Shown: positions 28,866-41,862, counted from the stretch's first letter. The stretch is DNA of 64,000 nucleotides from CAWBVG01 sp963792175 (GCA_963792175.1 CAWBVG010000014.1:1-64000); one strand, 5' to 3'. Numbers and translations are program-made. Notes: a model not told the origin generated them from the letters alone.

Positions 28866-30816
28866 TCACACGCCGCGCACGGGTTTGACAAGGTTCGGAC
28901 GCACGCGACGAAGCGGCCCCGGCGCCAGCACGACGGCAGATTCCCCCGGAACGAACCACTGGCTGTCCGGTTGAATCTCGGGCGTCCCACCGCCGCCATA
29001 GGCGGGATCCTCGCTCGACCAGCGAATCAGCCACTCGCTGCCGGCCGGCGGCGCGAGCAGCGGTTCGGCGAACGACGTCCGGTTCAGATCAGCCCCGAGG
29101 TTGACGATCAGGACGCGGTCTTCCCGGTGATCGGGCGTGAAGAAGCGCAGCGCGAACGCCGATGCCGACAGCACGCAGCCGTCGAGGCCGTGCCGCCCCT
29201 GCGCTCGAAACGCCGCCTCTTCGCGGCGCATCCGCAGCAGGTCGATGTGCAGCGCGTAGATGTCGCTGTGAGTCTCGCGTTCAGCGAAATCGAGCCGGCA
29301 CCGCTCGAACGTCGCGACCGCGCCGGGATCGTCGAGCGCGCCCGACCTGACCAGCGGTGCGATGCTGGGAAACTGCAGGAGGAATTCGCCGCGGCCACGA
29401 CGAACGGCGGCCGCCAGATCGCTCTCGAAGTCCGCGAAAAACATGAACGGTGACGACGCGTTGAATTCCTGGCCCTGAAACAGCATCGGCGTGTTCGGAC
29501 CGAGCAGCAGCAGCGCCGTCATCGCCCGCCAGCGCCCCGGACTCGTCAGCGCATGGCCGCGCTGGCCGCGCGCCGAGTTCGCGACCTGATCGTGATTCTG
29601 GAGGAACGTGACGAGTGACGGATGCGTCACGTGCAGGGCGGGCGTGCCCCGGACGTCGCGCTGCCAGTGGTAGTACTGCCCCTGAAAGAGAAAGCCGTAC
29701 TTCAGCGCGGAGATGAACTCCTGCGGCTCCCCGCGGGTGTCGCTGTAATAGGCTTCGCCCCGGCCGGTCAGGGCGACCATCGCGCTATGGTGAAAATCGT
29801 CGTTCCACATCGCGTCGAGCCCGTAGCCGTCCTGGTCGATCGGCCGCAACAGCCGCGTACGTCCTGCGGCTCGTTTTCCGCGACGATCACGATGCCCCGC
29901 CCTGCTGCGGCCGCCCGCGCGCGCTGGCCGACCGCCGCTCAGCACATGCTCCGGCGACTGATCGTGAATCTGCTGCGTCGCGTCGAGCCGCAAGCCGTCG
30001 AGATGAAACTCGTCGATCCAGTAGCCGGCGTTGCTGACGAAGAACTCGCGCACCGGCCCCGAGTCGTCGCCATCGAAGTTCAACGCCTCGCCCCAGTCGT
30101 TGCCGTACCGGTCGCTCGTGTAAGCCGGCGAGAACGCGCGCAGGTAGTTGCCGACAGGTCCGAAGTGGTTGTAGACGACATCGAGGATGACGCCGATCCC
30201 GGCCGCGTGCGCGGCATCGACGAACCGGCGGAAATCGTCGGGCTGGCCGTAGAGATGCGACGGCGCATAGAGATCGACGCCGTCATAGCCCCAGCCGAAG
30301 CGTCCCTCGAACTCGGCGATGGGCATCACCTCGAGGAGCGTGATGCCGACGCGCGCGAGCTCGGGCAGCTGCTCCGCGGCCGCGGCCCACGTGCCGGCGC
30401 GGGTAAATGTCCCAATATGCAGCTCGTAGACGACCTGGCCTTCGAGCGACACGCCTCGCCACGCCGCGTCGGTCCAGCGAAAACTCGACGGGTCGACGAC
30501 CACCGACGGACCGTGGGGACCTTCCGGCTGGTAACGCGACGCCGGATCGGGATAGAGCTTCTCGTCGCCATCGATCCGGAATTGGTACCGCGCGCCCGCT
30601 GGTGCAGGGGCTTCGCCGCTGAAGTAGCCGGGGTGCGCCGCTTCCGGCTGCAGCGCGGTCTGCGTCGCCGCCGACGACGACCGCGATTCCCGGCGCGCGC
30701 GGCGCCCAGACACGCAAATGCACGCGGCCATCGCCGAGATACTCGGCGCCGATCGGGAGACGGCGTCGCACGGGCGCCGGCGCCCGCTGTGAAGAGACAG
30801 TCGTTGAGCCGGCCAT
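28866..30816 (-). CDS. treZ: Malto-oligosyltrehalose trehalohydrolase, frameshifted
   Basis: GH13 enzyme that releases trehalose from maltooligosyltrehalose. N-terminal CBM48-like domain (GAEYLGDGRVHLRVWAPRA), then the barrel with VYNHFGPVGNYL, the nucleophile Asp in GLRLDATQQI, the acid/base Glu in IVIVAENEPQ and the third acid in LQNHDQVAN. One indel near 30665 splits the N-terminal domain from the barrel. Two more near 29940 and 29870 put the acid/base segment in another frame. Start taken at MAGSTTV (30816). TreY, which makes the substrate, is not in the window. Confidence 0.85.
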
Positions 30817-30921
30817 GAGCCGCCACATGAGGTGCACGAACAATGCCGCCTTCGCGGCTTCGCTGCTTCGGCGGCCAAGGGCGGCCTTTGTGCTCGTCGC
30901 GCAGCCCTTTAAGGCTGCCCC

Positions 30922-32881
30922 TTAGCTCAGCTTTGTGGTTTCTCGAGTGTCGAGAACCTGACGCACCTTGCGGGCAAACGTCTCAGGCGTGAAGGGTTTC
31001 TGTAAAAACGACGATCCGGGTGTCAGCGCACGATTCATCAATGCATGATCGGTGTACCCGGACATGAAGAGGACCTTCATCGTCGGCCGCGCCGCGCACA
31101 ATCGCTCCGCCAGCTCGCGCCCGCTCATGTGCGGCATGACGACGTCGGTGATCATCAGGTGGATCTCGTCGGGGTGACGCTCGGCCAGCCGCAGCGCATC
31201 CACGCCGTGCCGCGCTTCGAGCACGATGTAGCCCTGACGGCGGAGGACTTCTCGCGCCAGCGCGCGCACGGCGTCCTCATCCTCCACGAGCAGCACGGTT
31301 TCCCACGCCTGCTTCTTGACGTCGCCGCCGCCGCTGCCATCACGCGCCGGCCCCGCCGGTGACTCGGCAATCGGGAAGTACACCTTGAACACCGTGCCGT
31401 GGCCCAGCTCGCTGTACACCCAGATGTAGCCGCCGCTTTGCTTGACGATGCCGTACACCGTCGCCAGGCCGAGACCGCTGCCCTTGCCCTGTTCCTTCGT
31501 CGTAAAGAACGGCTCGAAGACCCGCGCTCTGCGTCGCGGCGTCAATGCCCTCGCCCGTATCGCCGACAGCGAGCATCACGTAGCGGCCCGGAATCACGGT
31601 GGCGTGGGTCTCCGCATAGACGGCGTCGAGCTCGACGTTCGCGGTCTCGATCGTCAGCTGGCCGCCGTCGCGCATCGCGTCGCGTGAATTGACCGCGAGG
31701 TTGACCAGCACCTGCTCGATCGACGCCGGGATCGACCTTGACCGGGTCCAGGTCGGGCGCGAGCGCGGTGACGAGCACGATGTCTTCGCGTCAGCAGCCG
31801 GTGCAGCAGCTTCTCGAGCTGCCGGACGAGTGTGTTGATGTCGACGATTTGCGGCTGCAGCATCTGCCGCCGGCTGAACGCCAGCAGCTGCCGCGTGAGC
31901 GCGGCCGCGCGCTCGCCCGCCGACCGGATCTCCTCCAGGTCCTGCCGGAGCGGACTTTCCTTCGGCACGTCGTCCAGCATCAGGTTGCAGTAGCCGAGGA
32001 TCGCCGTGAGGAGGTTGTTGAAGTCGTGAGCGACGCCGCCGGCGAGCGCGCCGACCGCCTCCATCTTCTGCACCTGGCGGAGGTGCTCTTCCAGCCGGCG
32101 CTTGTCGGTGATATCGGTCGCCTTGATCACAATCGCGCGAACCGACGCGTCGTTCAGGCGATTGACGACGACGATCTCCACCGTCCGATCGCTGTCGTCG
32201 GGATGGCGGAAGCGGACCTCGGCGGCGACGGTCGTGGTCGGTGTCTGGAGCGCCTCGGCGATGCGCGTGGTGATCGTTTCCCGATCGTCGGCATGAAGGA
32301 ATTCGAAGATCGACCGGCCGACGACATCGGGCGGCGTCCAGCCGAGATGGCGCTGCGACGAGGCCGTCATGTAGGTGACGCGGCATTCGGCGTCCAGCAG
32401 CAGCATCGCGTCGGAGCTGTTTTCCACGAGCGCGCGAAACCGTTCCTCGCTGGCGCGCAGCGCCTCCTCGGCCAGTTGCCGCTGCTGCTCTTCGGCGCGC
32501 AGCGCCAGCGCATAGCGGATGGTCCGCTCGAGCGCCTCGACCGACAGATGGGTCTTGCTCAGATAGTCCGCGGCGCCGGCCTTCATCGCCTCGACGGCGA
32601 CTTCCTCGGCGCCACGGCCGGTGAGCACGACCACCGGTGTCGTCACGCCGTGCTGGCGGACTTCGCGCAGCAGCGCGAGACCGTCGCGCGACCCGAGCCA
32701 GTAGTCGACAGAACGCGACGTCGTACGGCTTGGTGGTCAGGGCGGTGAACGCCTGCTCGTAGGTGGGTGCCGTGTCGATGGTGGCGTCGGCCCACGCTTC
32801 GGTGAGCCGCAGGAACTGGACGACCATCTCCGCGTGGGCAAGGTCGTCGTCGACCACGAGGACGCGGATGGGATCGGCCAT
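30922..32881 (-). CDS. Hybrid histidine kinase REC-PAS-HisKA-HATPase-REC, four frameshifts
   Basis: N-terminal receiver (IRVLVVDDD ... VDYWLGSRDG ... VVLTGRG ... YLSKTHLS), PAS domain (FRALVENSSDAMLLLD), H-box VAGGVAHDFNNLLTAILGY, ATPase domain with NLAVNSRDAM, VGDTGEGID and GSGLGLATVYG, then a C-terminal receiver (VLLVEDEDAVRAL ... MITDVVMPHMSG ... FLQKPFTP). Single extra bases near 32705, 31790, 31728 and 31535 break the frame. The H-box type and order match the large family of soluble multi-step phosphorelay kinases. ATG 32881 is 6 bp after the PBP stop. Signal unknown. Confidence 0.85.
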
Positions 32882-32887
32882 CAAAGG

Positions 32888-34930
32888 TCAGCGGCGGAAG
32901 ATGCCGGCGATTTTACCGCCCAGCGACCTGAAAAAACCGCCGACCGCGTGCGCTGTCCGCTCCTTCAACGATCCGCGATGGACCGTGCACAATTGAGAAG
33001 GGACCTTGTCTCCGTTCTTGAAGTATTCGGAATAGGTCGGGCAGCCATCGACCGGCCGCATGTACGACACGCTACAGAGCTCTTCGACGTGGATGCCGGG
33101 GGGCGCCTGGTACTCGCCGGGCGGCAGTGTCTGTGCGACCCGCTTCATGAAGTCCGCCCAGATTGGCAGGGCGACTCGCGCGCCGTATGCCTCGCGGGCA
33201 ATCGGCGCCGGCTGATCGAATCCGACCCAGACACCGGCGACGACTGAGGTGGAAAACCCGACGAACCACGCATCGTGATAATCGTCGGTCGTTCCGGTCT
33301 TTCCGCCGATGGCTCCGCGGACCCCGAACGCGCGCGCGGGGGCACCGGTGCCCCGCTCGACGACGTCGCGCAGCATGCTGACCATCTGGAATGCGACCGG
33401 CGCGGCGACGACCTGGGAGCGTTGAACGGGCCGGTCCAGGACCTGCGTGCCGCTCGCATCGAACACGCTGATGACCCCGCGCGGCTGGGCAATCTGGCCG
33501 GCGCCGGGAAACATCGTGTAGACGGCGGTGAGTTCGAGCGGAGTGACGAGCCCGGTGCCGAGCGCCAGCGACGGCACGTCCGGCAGCCCCTCCAATCCGG
33601 CGTCGCTGGCCAGCCGCAGCACGGCCTTCGAGCCGACGAGCTGTTGCAGATCGGCGGCCGCGGCGTTGTTCGACTCGAGAAGCGCCGCGCGAAGCGTCAT
33701 CGCGTCGGGCTGCTCGCCGTGTGCGCTGCGCGGCATCCACTCCGGGTTATCCGGCGCGGTGACGTGCTGGAGGTTCGACAGCAGCGACACTGGCGAGTAG
33801 CCGTGCTCGAGTGCCGCGGCGTAGACGAGAGGCTTGAACGCCGAACCAGGCTGCCGCTTGCTGCGCGTTGCGCGATTGAAGGTGCTGCGCGGATAGTTGG
33901 CGCCGCCGACCATCGCGAGAATGTCGCCGGTCTGCGGATCGATCGCGACGAGTGCCGCCTCGAGTCCGGGACGCCGCATCCGGTCGAGCCCCATCGCGAC
34001 CGCGCGCTCGGCCGCGTCCTGCACCTTGGGCAGAAATGCCGTGTGCACCTGCCAGTCCGGCGGGTTGTCGCCGCCGAACTCGGCGCGGAACTGTTGACGG
34101 AGATAATCCTTCGCCCAGCCGGCGCGGCCGTCGCTCGGCTGACGGTACGGCTGGATGCGCGGCCGCGCCGCGCGCGCTTCCGCTTCCTGAGCGGCGGTGA
34201 TGAACCCCTGGTCGCGCATCGTCGCCAGCACGAGATGGCTCCGTTCCAGCGCGCCGTCGTAGTTCGACCATGGCGACAGCGCGGAGGGCGCGCGGATCAG
34301 GCCGGCGATCAGCGCCGCCTCCGGCAGCGTCACGGCGCTCGCCGGCTTGCGGAACAGATGCTCCGACATCGTCTGCACGCCGTAGACGCCGGCGCTGAGA
34401 TAGACGCGATTCAAATAGAACTCGAGGATTTGCGGCTTCGTGAGCTGCGCTTCGATCAGCAGGGCGATGCCCGCTTCTCTCAACTTGCGGCCGTAGCTCT
34501 TGACGTTGGACAGGAATAGCGTCCGCGCCAGCTGTTGCGTCAGCGTGCTGGCCCCTTCGGCGCGGCTCCCCTGCTGGACATCGCGGACGACCGCGCGCGC
34601 CAGGCCGATCGGGTCGATGCCGGGATGGCGGTAAAACCGGCGGTCTTCCACTGCGACGACGGCGTGCTGCAGGTCGATGGAAATCTCCCGGAGCGCGACG
34701 TCGTGACGCTGCTCGTCGAGCCGGAACCAGGGTTGGCCGTCCGCGCCGTAGAAGACGGTGTCGCCGATGCCCCGCGTCAGCCGGTGCACGATGACGGCAT
34801 AGCGGGACAGGAAAACGGCGGAGATCGCGCCGCCGACGATCAGCGCGACGAGCAGCGCCAGCGCAATCCAGTCCGTGAGGCGTCGGGGCCGCAGCAGGTT
34901 CAGGAGGTCCCTCGTCTTTCCAGCTTCCAC
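32888..34930 (-). CDS. Class A penicillin-binding protein (PBP1-type)
   Basis: Bifunctional peptidoglycan synthase. One N-terminal TM (WIALALLVALIVGGAISAVFL), a GT51 glycosyltransferase domain (VAVEDRRFYRHPGIDPIGLARA, catalytic Glu; EGASTLTQQLARTL) and a transpeptidase domain with the active Ser in PGSAFKPL, SNN in LLESNNAAA and KTG in GGKTGTTDD. Start uncertain: GTG 34930 is used, because the longer frame (34984) lies inside the TerC gene. It overlaps that gene by about 30 bp. About 680 residues, intact. Confidence 0.9.
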   Translation of the reverse strand: MEAGKTRDLLNLLRPRRLTDWIALALLVALIVGGAISAVFLSRYAVIVHRLTRGIGDTVFYGADGQPWFRLDEQRHDVALREISIDLQHAVVAVEDRRFYRHPGIDPIGLARAVVRDVQQGSRAEGASTLTQQLARTLFLSNVKSYGRKLREAGIALLIEAQLTKPQILEFYLNRVYLSAGVYGVQTMSEHLFRKPASAVTLPEAALIAGLIRAPSALSPWSNYDGALERSHLVLATMRDQGFITAAQEAEARAARPRIQPYRQPSDGRAGWAKDYLRQQFRAEFGGDNPPDWQVHTAFLPKVQDAAERAVAMGLDRMRRPGLEAALVAIDPQTGDILAMVGGANYPRSTFNRATRSKRQPGSAFKPLVYAAALEHGYSPVSLLSNLQHVTAPDNPEWMPRSAHGEQPDAMTLRAALLESNNAAAADLQQLVGSKAVLRLASDAGLEGLPDVPSLALGTGLVTPLELTAVYTMFPGAGQIAQPRGVISVFDASGTQVLDRPVQRSQVVAAPVAFQMVSMLRDVVERGTGAPARAFGVRGAIGGKTGTTDDYHDAWFVGFSTSVVAGVWVGFDQPAPIAREAYGARVALPIWADFMKRVAQTLPPGEYQAPPGIHVEELCSVSYMRPVDGCPTYSEYFKNGDKVPSQLCTVHRGSLKERTAHAVGGFFRSLGGKIAGIFRR

Positions 34931-35592
34931 GCGTAGCCGAACGAGATGCCGAAGATCAGCACGATCAGCCCCAGCGACAGCCACTTGGGGATCTCAAACG
35001 CCACGTAGCCTTCCGTATGCAGATACTCGACCAGCAGCTTGACGCTGACCCATCCGATGATCACGAACGCGCCGTCCACCAGCGGCGGGTAGCGTTCGAC
35101 CAGCGACAGCAGTTGGCCGATCACCAGCCGCATCGTCACGATGCCCAGAATACCGCCTGCCAGGATGACCCACAGCTTCGGGGACATCGCCACGGCAACG
35201 AGGATGGAGTCGATGGCGAAGACAATATCGGTCAATTCCACCTTCACCACCGTGGACCAGAAGGGCGTCAGTCCGAGCCACGACACGGCCGCCGGCGGCG
35301 TCCGGCGGCTCTCTGCCCCCATCCCCCCGCCGAAGTGCCGGTAGACGAGGTACATCAGGTACCCCGCGCCAACGAGCTTGACCCATCCGAGCCGTATGAG
35401 GACCGCGGCAAGGAGAATCGCGACCGAGCGGAACGCAAACGCCCCGATGATGCCGTAGCGAAGCGCTTTACGCTGCTGAGCTTTCGGGAGCCCCAGCACG
35501 AGCACGGCCAGAACCATCGCGTTGTCGGCGCTCAGAAGGCCCTCGAGCGCGACGAGCAGCGCGACGGTCACGAAATCAGCGGCGGTCACCAT
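34900..35592 (-). CDS. TerC-family integral membrane protein
   Basis: 230 residues, about seven TM segments. Family markers are the acidic residues within membrane helices: EGLLSADNAMVLAVLV near the N-terminus and VELTDIVFAIDSILVAVAM in the middle. TerC/Alx/YkoY proteins are linked to metal (Mn) export and handling during secretion. Located directly upstream of the PBP gene with overlapping ends, so probably co-transcribed. Confidence 0.88.
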   Translation of the reverse strand: MVTAADFVTVALLVALEGLLSADNAMVLAVLVLGLPKAQQRKALRYGIIGAFAFRSVAILLAAVLIRLGWVKLVGAGYLMYLVYRHFGGGMGAESRRTPPAAVSWLGLTPFWSTVVKVELTDIVFAIDSILVAVAMSPKLWVILAGGILGIVTMRLVIGQLLSLVERYPPLVDGAFVIIGWVSVKLLVEYLHTEGYVAFEIPKWLSLGLIVLIFGISFGYAWKLERRGTS

Positions 35593-35643
35593 GCGAGCCC
35601 ATGATCCATCATCCCATCAGACTCCCACCTTCGCTTGTCGGTC

Positions 35644-35666
35644 CCAGAAGCTCCGGCAGCTTCTGG
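35644..35666. repeat. 9-bp inverted repeat upstream of terC
   Basis: CCAGAAGCT-CCGGC-AGCTTCTGG, perfect arms with a 5-base loop, about 50 bp upstream of the TerC start and 130 bp upstream of the hspR promoter. There is no U-run, so it is not a standard terminator. Could be an operator for the minus-strand operon. Confidence 0.45.
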
Positions 35667-35791
35667 TGGTCTAGTCCCGAGCTTTGGCGGGCAGGCTCCG
35701 CCTTCCCTTGCGGTGCATCGCGCAGGCTTCTACGACACAACCCCCCGGCACCGCCGTCCCCGCCAGCCGTCTTCGTCCGGCTACAGCTGAA

Positions 35792-35812
35792 GTTGACACG
35801 ACGCGTATCAAG
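35792..35812. promoter_or_regulatory. HAIR-like HspR operator
   Basis: GTTGACA-N7-TATCAAG. The geometry is exactly that of the HspR inverted repeat known from actinobacteria (CTTGAGT-N7-ACTCAAG), with TTGA and TCAAG conserved and the inner two positions different on both sides. It covers the -35 box of the promoter that drives hspR, so binding would block transcription. Confidence 0.65.
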
Positions 35813-35821
35813 GCCTATATT
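35793..35821 (+). promoter_or_regulatory. Sigma70-type promoter of hspR-dnaJ
   Basis: TTGACA at 35793-35798, 17-bp spacer, TATATT at 35816-35821. The predicted transcript starts near 35828, 16 bases before hspR. Near-consensus in an otherwise GC-rich genome. Confidence 0.8.
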
Positions 35822-35843
35822 TGGATCGACGCAGGGTTGGAAT

Positions 35844-36191
35844 ATGGGCCCCGAACCGGATCTGTTCTTCATCAGCGTGGCCGCGCGCATGCTCGGGATG
35901 CATCCCCAGACACTGCGGAAGTACGAGCGGCTCGGCCTGATTCAACCGTCGCGGACCATCGGCAGCATGCGGCTGTACAGCCGCGAAGAACTCGAGCGAC
36001 TGAAGCTCATCAAACGCCTGGTCGACGACGGCGGCATCAACCTGGCGGGGGTCCAGCGATTGCTCTCGATCGCTGAAGTCGTGCAGCGGCTGCGGCCGCT
36101 GATGCGCGACGACGCGCTGTTGGCGCGCGACGGCCGGCGCCGCCTCGTTCACGAACTCGACGAGTTGAGCCGCATGCTTGGCTTCGACTGA
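35844..36191 (+). CDS. hspR: HspR, MerR-family heat-shock repressor
   Basis: 115 residues. N-terminal MerR helix-turn-helix and wing (FFISVAARMLGMHPQTLRKYERLGLIQPSRTIGSMRLYSREELERL), then a dimerising helix (LIKRLVDDGGINLAGVQRLLSI). HspR represses dnaK/clpB-type operons and in known cases uses DnaK as co-repressor. ATG 35844 is placed just after the promoter; the longer open frame upstream is not translated protein-like. It is the first gene of hspR-dnaJ-clpB, the classical arrangement for autoregulation. dnaK is not in this window. Confidence 0.9.
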   Translation: MGPEPDLFFISVAARMLGMHPQTLRKYERLGLIQPSRTIGSMRLYSREELERLKLIKRLVDDGGINLAGVQRLLSIAEVVQRLRPLMRDDALLARDGRRRLVHELDELSRMLGFD

Positions 36192-36193
36192 CT

Positions 36194-37201
36194 ATGGACT
36201 TCAAGGACTACTACTCGACGCTCGGCGTCGCCAAAACCGCGACGGAGAAAGAGATCAAGCAAGCGTACCGGAAGCTGGCGCGCAAGCACCACCCTGACGT
36301 CAATCCGGGCGACAAGAAGGCCGAGTCGCGCTTCAAGGATCTCACCGAGGCGTACGAAGTGCTTGGCGATCCCGCCAAACGCAAGAAATACGACGAGCTG
36401 GGTGCGAACTGGCGCGCGTACGAGCAAGCCGGCGCGGGTCAGGGATTCGATCCGCGGCAGTCAGGCGCGTGGAACGCGAACTTCGGCGGCGGCGGCCAGA
36501 CGGGCTATCGCACGATGACGCAGGAAGAGATGAACGAGATGTTCGGGGGCGAGAACCCCTTCTCGGATTTCTTCCAGACCTTCTTCGGCGGCGGCGGCGG
36601 CGGTTTCGGCGGCGAGGACCCGCGCACCGGCGGCCGGCGCGCTCGCGGGACCCGCCCCGGACGCGACGTCGAAAATGAAATCGAGCTCGGCCTCGAGGAT
36701 GCATACAACGGCACGATGCGGCGGCTGTCGATCCAGCACGATGGCCACACTCGCACCGTCGACGTGCGCATTCCGGCGGGCGTCGGCGAAGGATCGCGGG
36801 TCCGCATCTCGGGCGAGGGCGAGCAGGGTTCCGGCGGCGGGCAGTCAGGCGATCTCTACTTGCGCGTCCGGCTCGCGCCGCATCCCCGCTTCGAGCGCAA
36901 GGGCCGCGACCTCTACACGCACGTCGCCGTCCCGCTCACGACCGTGGTGCTCGGCGGCGAAGTGGAGGTACCGACGCTGTCCGGCAAGACGCTCAGGTTG
37001 AAGATCCCGCCCAACACCCAGAACGGCCAGGTCTTCCGCCTGAAGGGACACGGGATGCCGGTGACCGGCAAATCGGGTGAACAAGGGGATCTCTACGCCA
37101 CCGTGGACGTGGAGCTGCCGAAGACGCTGACGCCCGAGCAGCGGAAGCACTTTGAAGCACTGAAGGAATTGGAGAAAGGCGCGTCGCATAGCGCCGCTTA
37201 A
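36194..37201 (+). CDS. DnaJ-class co-chaperone (CbpA-like, no zinc finger)
   Basis: 335 residues. J-domain with HPD (YRKLARKHHPDVNPGDKK), a Gly/Phe-rich linker including a run of glycines (FFGGGGGGFGGED), and two C-terminal substrate-binding barrels. The CxxCxGxG zinc region is absent, so it is a class B or CbpA-type protein. Starts two bases after hspR stops. Stimulates DnaK ATPase and delivers unfolded clients. Confidence 0.92.
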   Translation: MDFKDYYSTLGVAKTATEKEIKQAYRKLARKHHPDVNPGDKKAESRFKDLTEAYEVLGDPAKRKKYDELGANWRAYEQAGAGQGFDPRQSGAWNANFGGGGQTGYRTMTQEEMNEMFGGENPFSDFFQTFFGGGGGGFGGEDPRTGGRRARGTRPGRDVENEIELGLEDAYNGTMRRLSIQHDGHTRTVDVRIPAGVGEGSRVRISGEGEQGSGGGQSGDLYLRVRLAPHPRFERKGRDLYTHVAVPLTTVVLGGEVEVPTLSGKTLRLKIPPNTQNGQVFRLKGHGMPVTGKSGEQGDLYATVDVELPKTLTPEQRKHFEALKELEKGASHSAA

Positions 37202-37204
37202 AAA

Positions 37205-37244
37205 GCTATCAGCTGAGAAGCTGAGAGCCGATAGCTGAGAGCTG
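37205..37244. repeat. AGCTGAGA-type tandem repeat before clpB
   Basis: AGCTATCAGCTGAGAAGCTG followed by AGAGCCGATAGCTGAGAGC. Degenerate 7-8 bp units of AGCTGAG, with AGCTATC and GATAGCT as an inverted pair. It lies right before the clpB start, in the place of the usual ribosome site. Same family as at 58.8 kb. Confidence 0.75.
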
Positions 37245-37249
37245 TTCAT

Positions 37250-39841
<2,592 letters not shown>

Positions 39842-39966
39842 GCCCGTGGGCACAATAGGTTTAGGCCGGCCTCTCCGACCTGTCCCGTCGAAGCGCATTG
39901 CAGATGTGCGCGAAGGCGGAAGCTCGGAGGCGATCGCCCGAGCGAAGGCGGGGCCGGTGGAGGCGA

Positions 39967-41847
39967 ATGGCTAATAAGAGCGTACCGCGGTTCAACCCGC
40001 GCGGCGGCGACCGGCGCGGCCCCCGGCAGATGCCAGGCCGTTCGGCGTCGTCGCTCTGGTACGGGCTGGCGTTTCTGCTGGTGCTGGGCGTGGCGCAGCT
40101 GTACTTCCTGGCGTCCGCCGGCCGCGCCGTCAGCTATTCCGAGTTCAAGCAGCTGCTCAAGAACGGCAAGGTCGTCGAGGTGTGGATCAGCGATCAGACG
40201 ATCCGCGGGACGCTGAACGAGGAGATCGGCACCGACACGAAGAGCAAGCTGTTCACCACCACTCGCGTCGAGGATCCCAAGCTCACCGAGGAGCTCGAGG
40301 CGAAAGGCGTCAAATACACCGGGGAGCTGACCAATCACTGGCTGACCGACATCCTCGGCTGGATCATCCCCCTCGTGTTCTTCATCGCGATCTGGGGCTT
40401 CTTCTTCCGGCGGATGAGCGGCGCCGAAGGCGGCGTGATGTCGTTTGCGCGGAGCCGCGCCAAGATTTACGCCGACGATGAAGTGAAAGTGCGCTTCTCG
40501 GATGTCGCCGGCGTGGACGAAGCGGAGAACGAGCTCAAGGAGATCGTCGAGTTCCTGCAGAATCCGAAGAAGTACACGAATCTCGGCGGCCGGATTCCGA
40601 AGGGTGTGCTGCTGGTCGGCCCGCCGGGCACCGGCAAGACCCTGCTCGCGCGCGCCGTCGCCGGCGAGGCGAAAGTGCCGTTCTTCAGCCTGAGCGGATC
40701 CGAGTTCGTCGAGATGTTCGTCGGCGTCGGCGCCGCGCGCATCCGCGATCTCTTCCAGCAGGCCGAGGCCAAGGCGCCGTGCATCGTGTTCATCGACGAG
40801 CTCGACGCGCTGGGCAAAGTCCGCGTGCAGAGTCCGCTCGGCAGCCACGAAGAGCGTGAACAAACGCTCAATCAGCTGCTGGCGGAGATGGACGGCTTCG
40901 ATTCGCGCAAGGGCGTCATCATCATGGGCGCGACCAACCGGCCCGAGGTGCTCGACCCGGCGCTGCTCCGTCCGGGCCGCTTCGACCGGCAGGTGCTGGT
41001 CGACAAGCCGGACATCAAGGGACGCGAGGCGATTCTCCGCATCCACATGAAAGCGGTCCGCGTGGCGGCCGACGTGCAGGTCCAGGTGATCGCGGCGCAG
41101 ACCGCCGGGTTCGCCGGCGCCGATCTCGCGAATCTCGTCAACGAAGCGGCGCTCCTGGCGGCGCGCAAGAACAAGACCGAGGTGGACACGAAGGACTTCG
41201 AGGAAGCGATCGACCGGCTGGTCGCCGGCCTCGAGAAGAAGCGCGTGATGAACGCGAAAGAGCGCGAGATGGTCGCGTACCACGAGTCGGGGCACGCCAT
41301 CGTCGCCACCAAGCTGCCGGGGCTGGATCCCGTGCACAAGATCTCGATCGTCCAGCGCGGGTTCGGTGCGCTCGGCTACACGATGCAGCTGCCCACCGAA
41401 GACCGCTATACGATGACGCGGACCGAGCTCGTCAACCGGCTCGCGGTCCTGTTCGGCGGCCGCGCGGCCGAAGAGGTCGCGATCGGCGAGATCACGACCG
41501 GCGCGCACAACGATCTGCAGCGCGCCACCGATATCGCCCGGTCGATGGTGACCGAGTACGGCATGAGCGATCTCCTCGGCGCGGTCAACTTCGACGGCAA
41601 CAAGCGCGCGAAGTTCCTGGACATCCCCATGCCGCAGGAGCGCGGGCTCTATTCGGAAGAGACGGCGCAGACCATCGACACGGAGATCAAGCGGATCCTC
41701 GAAGAGGCGCACACGACGGCACGCCGCATCCTCTCGGACAATCGTGACGCGCTCGAGATCGTCACCCGCCGTCTGCTCGAGGTCGAGGTGATGGAAGGCG
41801 ACGAGTTGCGCCGGCTGCTCGAGTCGCGGATGCCAACGCCCGCGTAA
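39967..41847 (+). CDS. ftsH: ATP-dependent zinc metalloprotease FtsH
   Basis: Start at ATG 39967 with GGAGG five bases upstream, in preference to the in-frame ATG 39898. 626 residues. Two N-terminal TM segments flank a short periplasmic domain (SYSEFKQLLKNGKVVEVWI). AAA domain: GPPGTGKTLLARAVAGEA, CIVFIDELDALG and the SRH GATNRPEVLDPALLRPGRFDRQV. Protease domain: zinc site HESGHA (usual form HEAGH) and the third ligand region. Degrades membrane and short-lived proteins. Placed after clpB on the same strand, so part of the protein quality control block. Confidence 0.97.
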   Translation: MANKSVPRFNPRGGDRRGPRQMPGRSASSLWYGLAFLLVLGVAQLYFLASAGRAVSYSEFKQLLKNGKVVEVWISDQTIRGTLNEEIGTDTKSKLFTTTRVEDPKLTEELEAKGVKYTGELTNHWLTDILGWIIPLVFFIAIWGFFFRRMSGAEGGVMSFARSRAKIYADDEVKVRFSDVAGVDEAENELKEIVEFLQNPKKYTNLGGRIPKGVLLVGPPGTGKTLLARAVAGEAKVPFFSLSGSEFVEMFVGVGAARIRDLFQQAEAKAPCIVFIDELDALGKVRVQSPLGSHEEREQTLNQLLAEMDGFDSRKGVIIMGATNRPEVLDPALLRPGRFDRQVLVDKPDIKGREAILRIHMKAVRVAADVQVQVIAAQTAGFAGADLANLVNEAALLAARKNKTEVDTKDFEEAIDRLVAGLEKKRVMNAKEREMVAYHESGHAIVATKLPGLDPVHKISIVQRGFGALGYTMQLPTEDRYTMTRTELVNRLAVLFGGRAAEEVAIGEITTGAHNDLQRATDIARSMVTEYGMSDLLGAVNFDGNKRAKFLDIPMPQERGLYSEETAQTIDTEIKRILEEAHTTARRILSDNRDALEIVTRRLLEVEVMEGDELRRLLESRMPTPA

Positions 41848-41862
41848 CGTGCCCTGAATGTT

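Noticed and set aside
30901..30918. GCAGCC-CTTTAA-GGCTGC as an intrinsic terminator after the hybrid kinase
   Set aside because: The stem is only six base pairs and has no U-run on the transcribed side.
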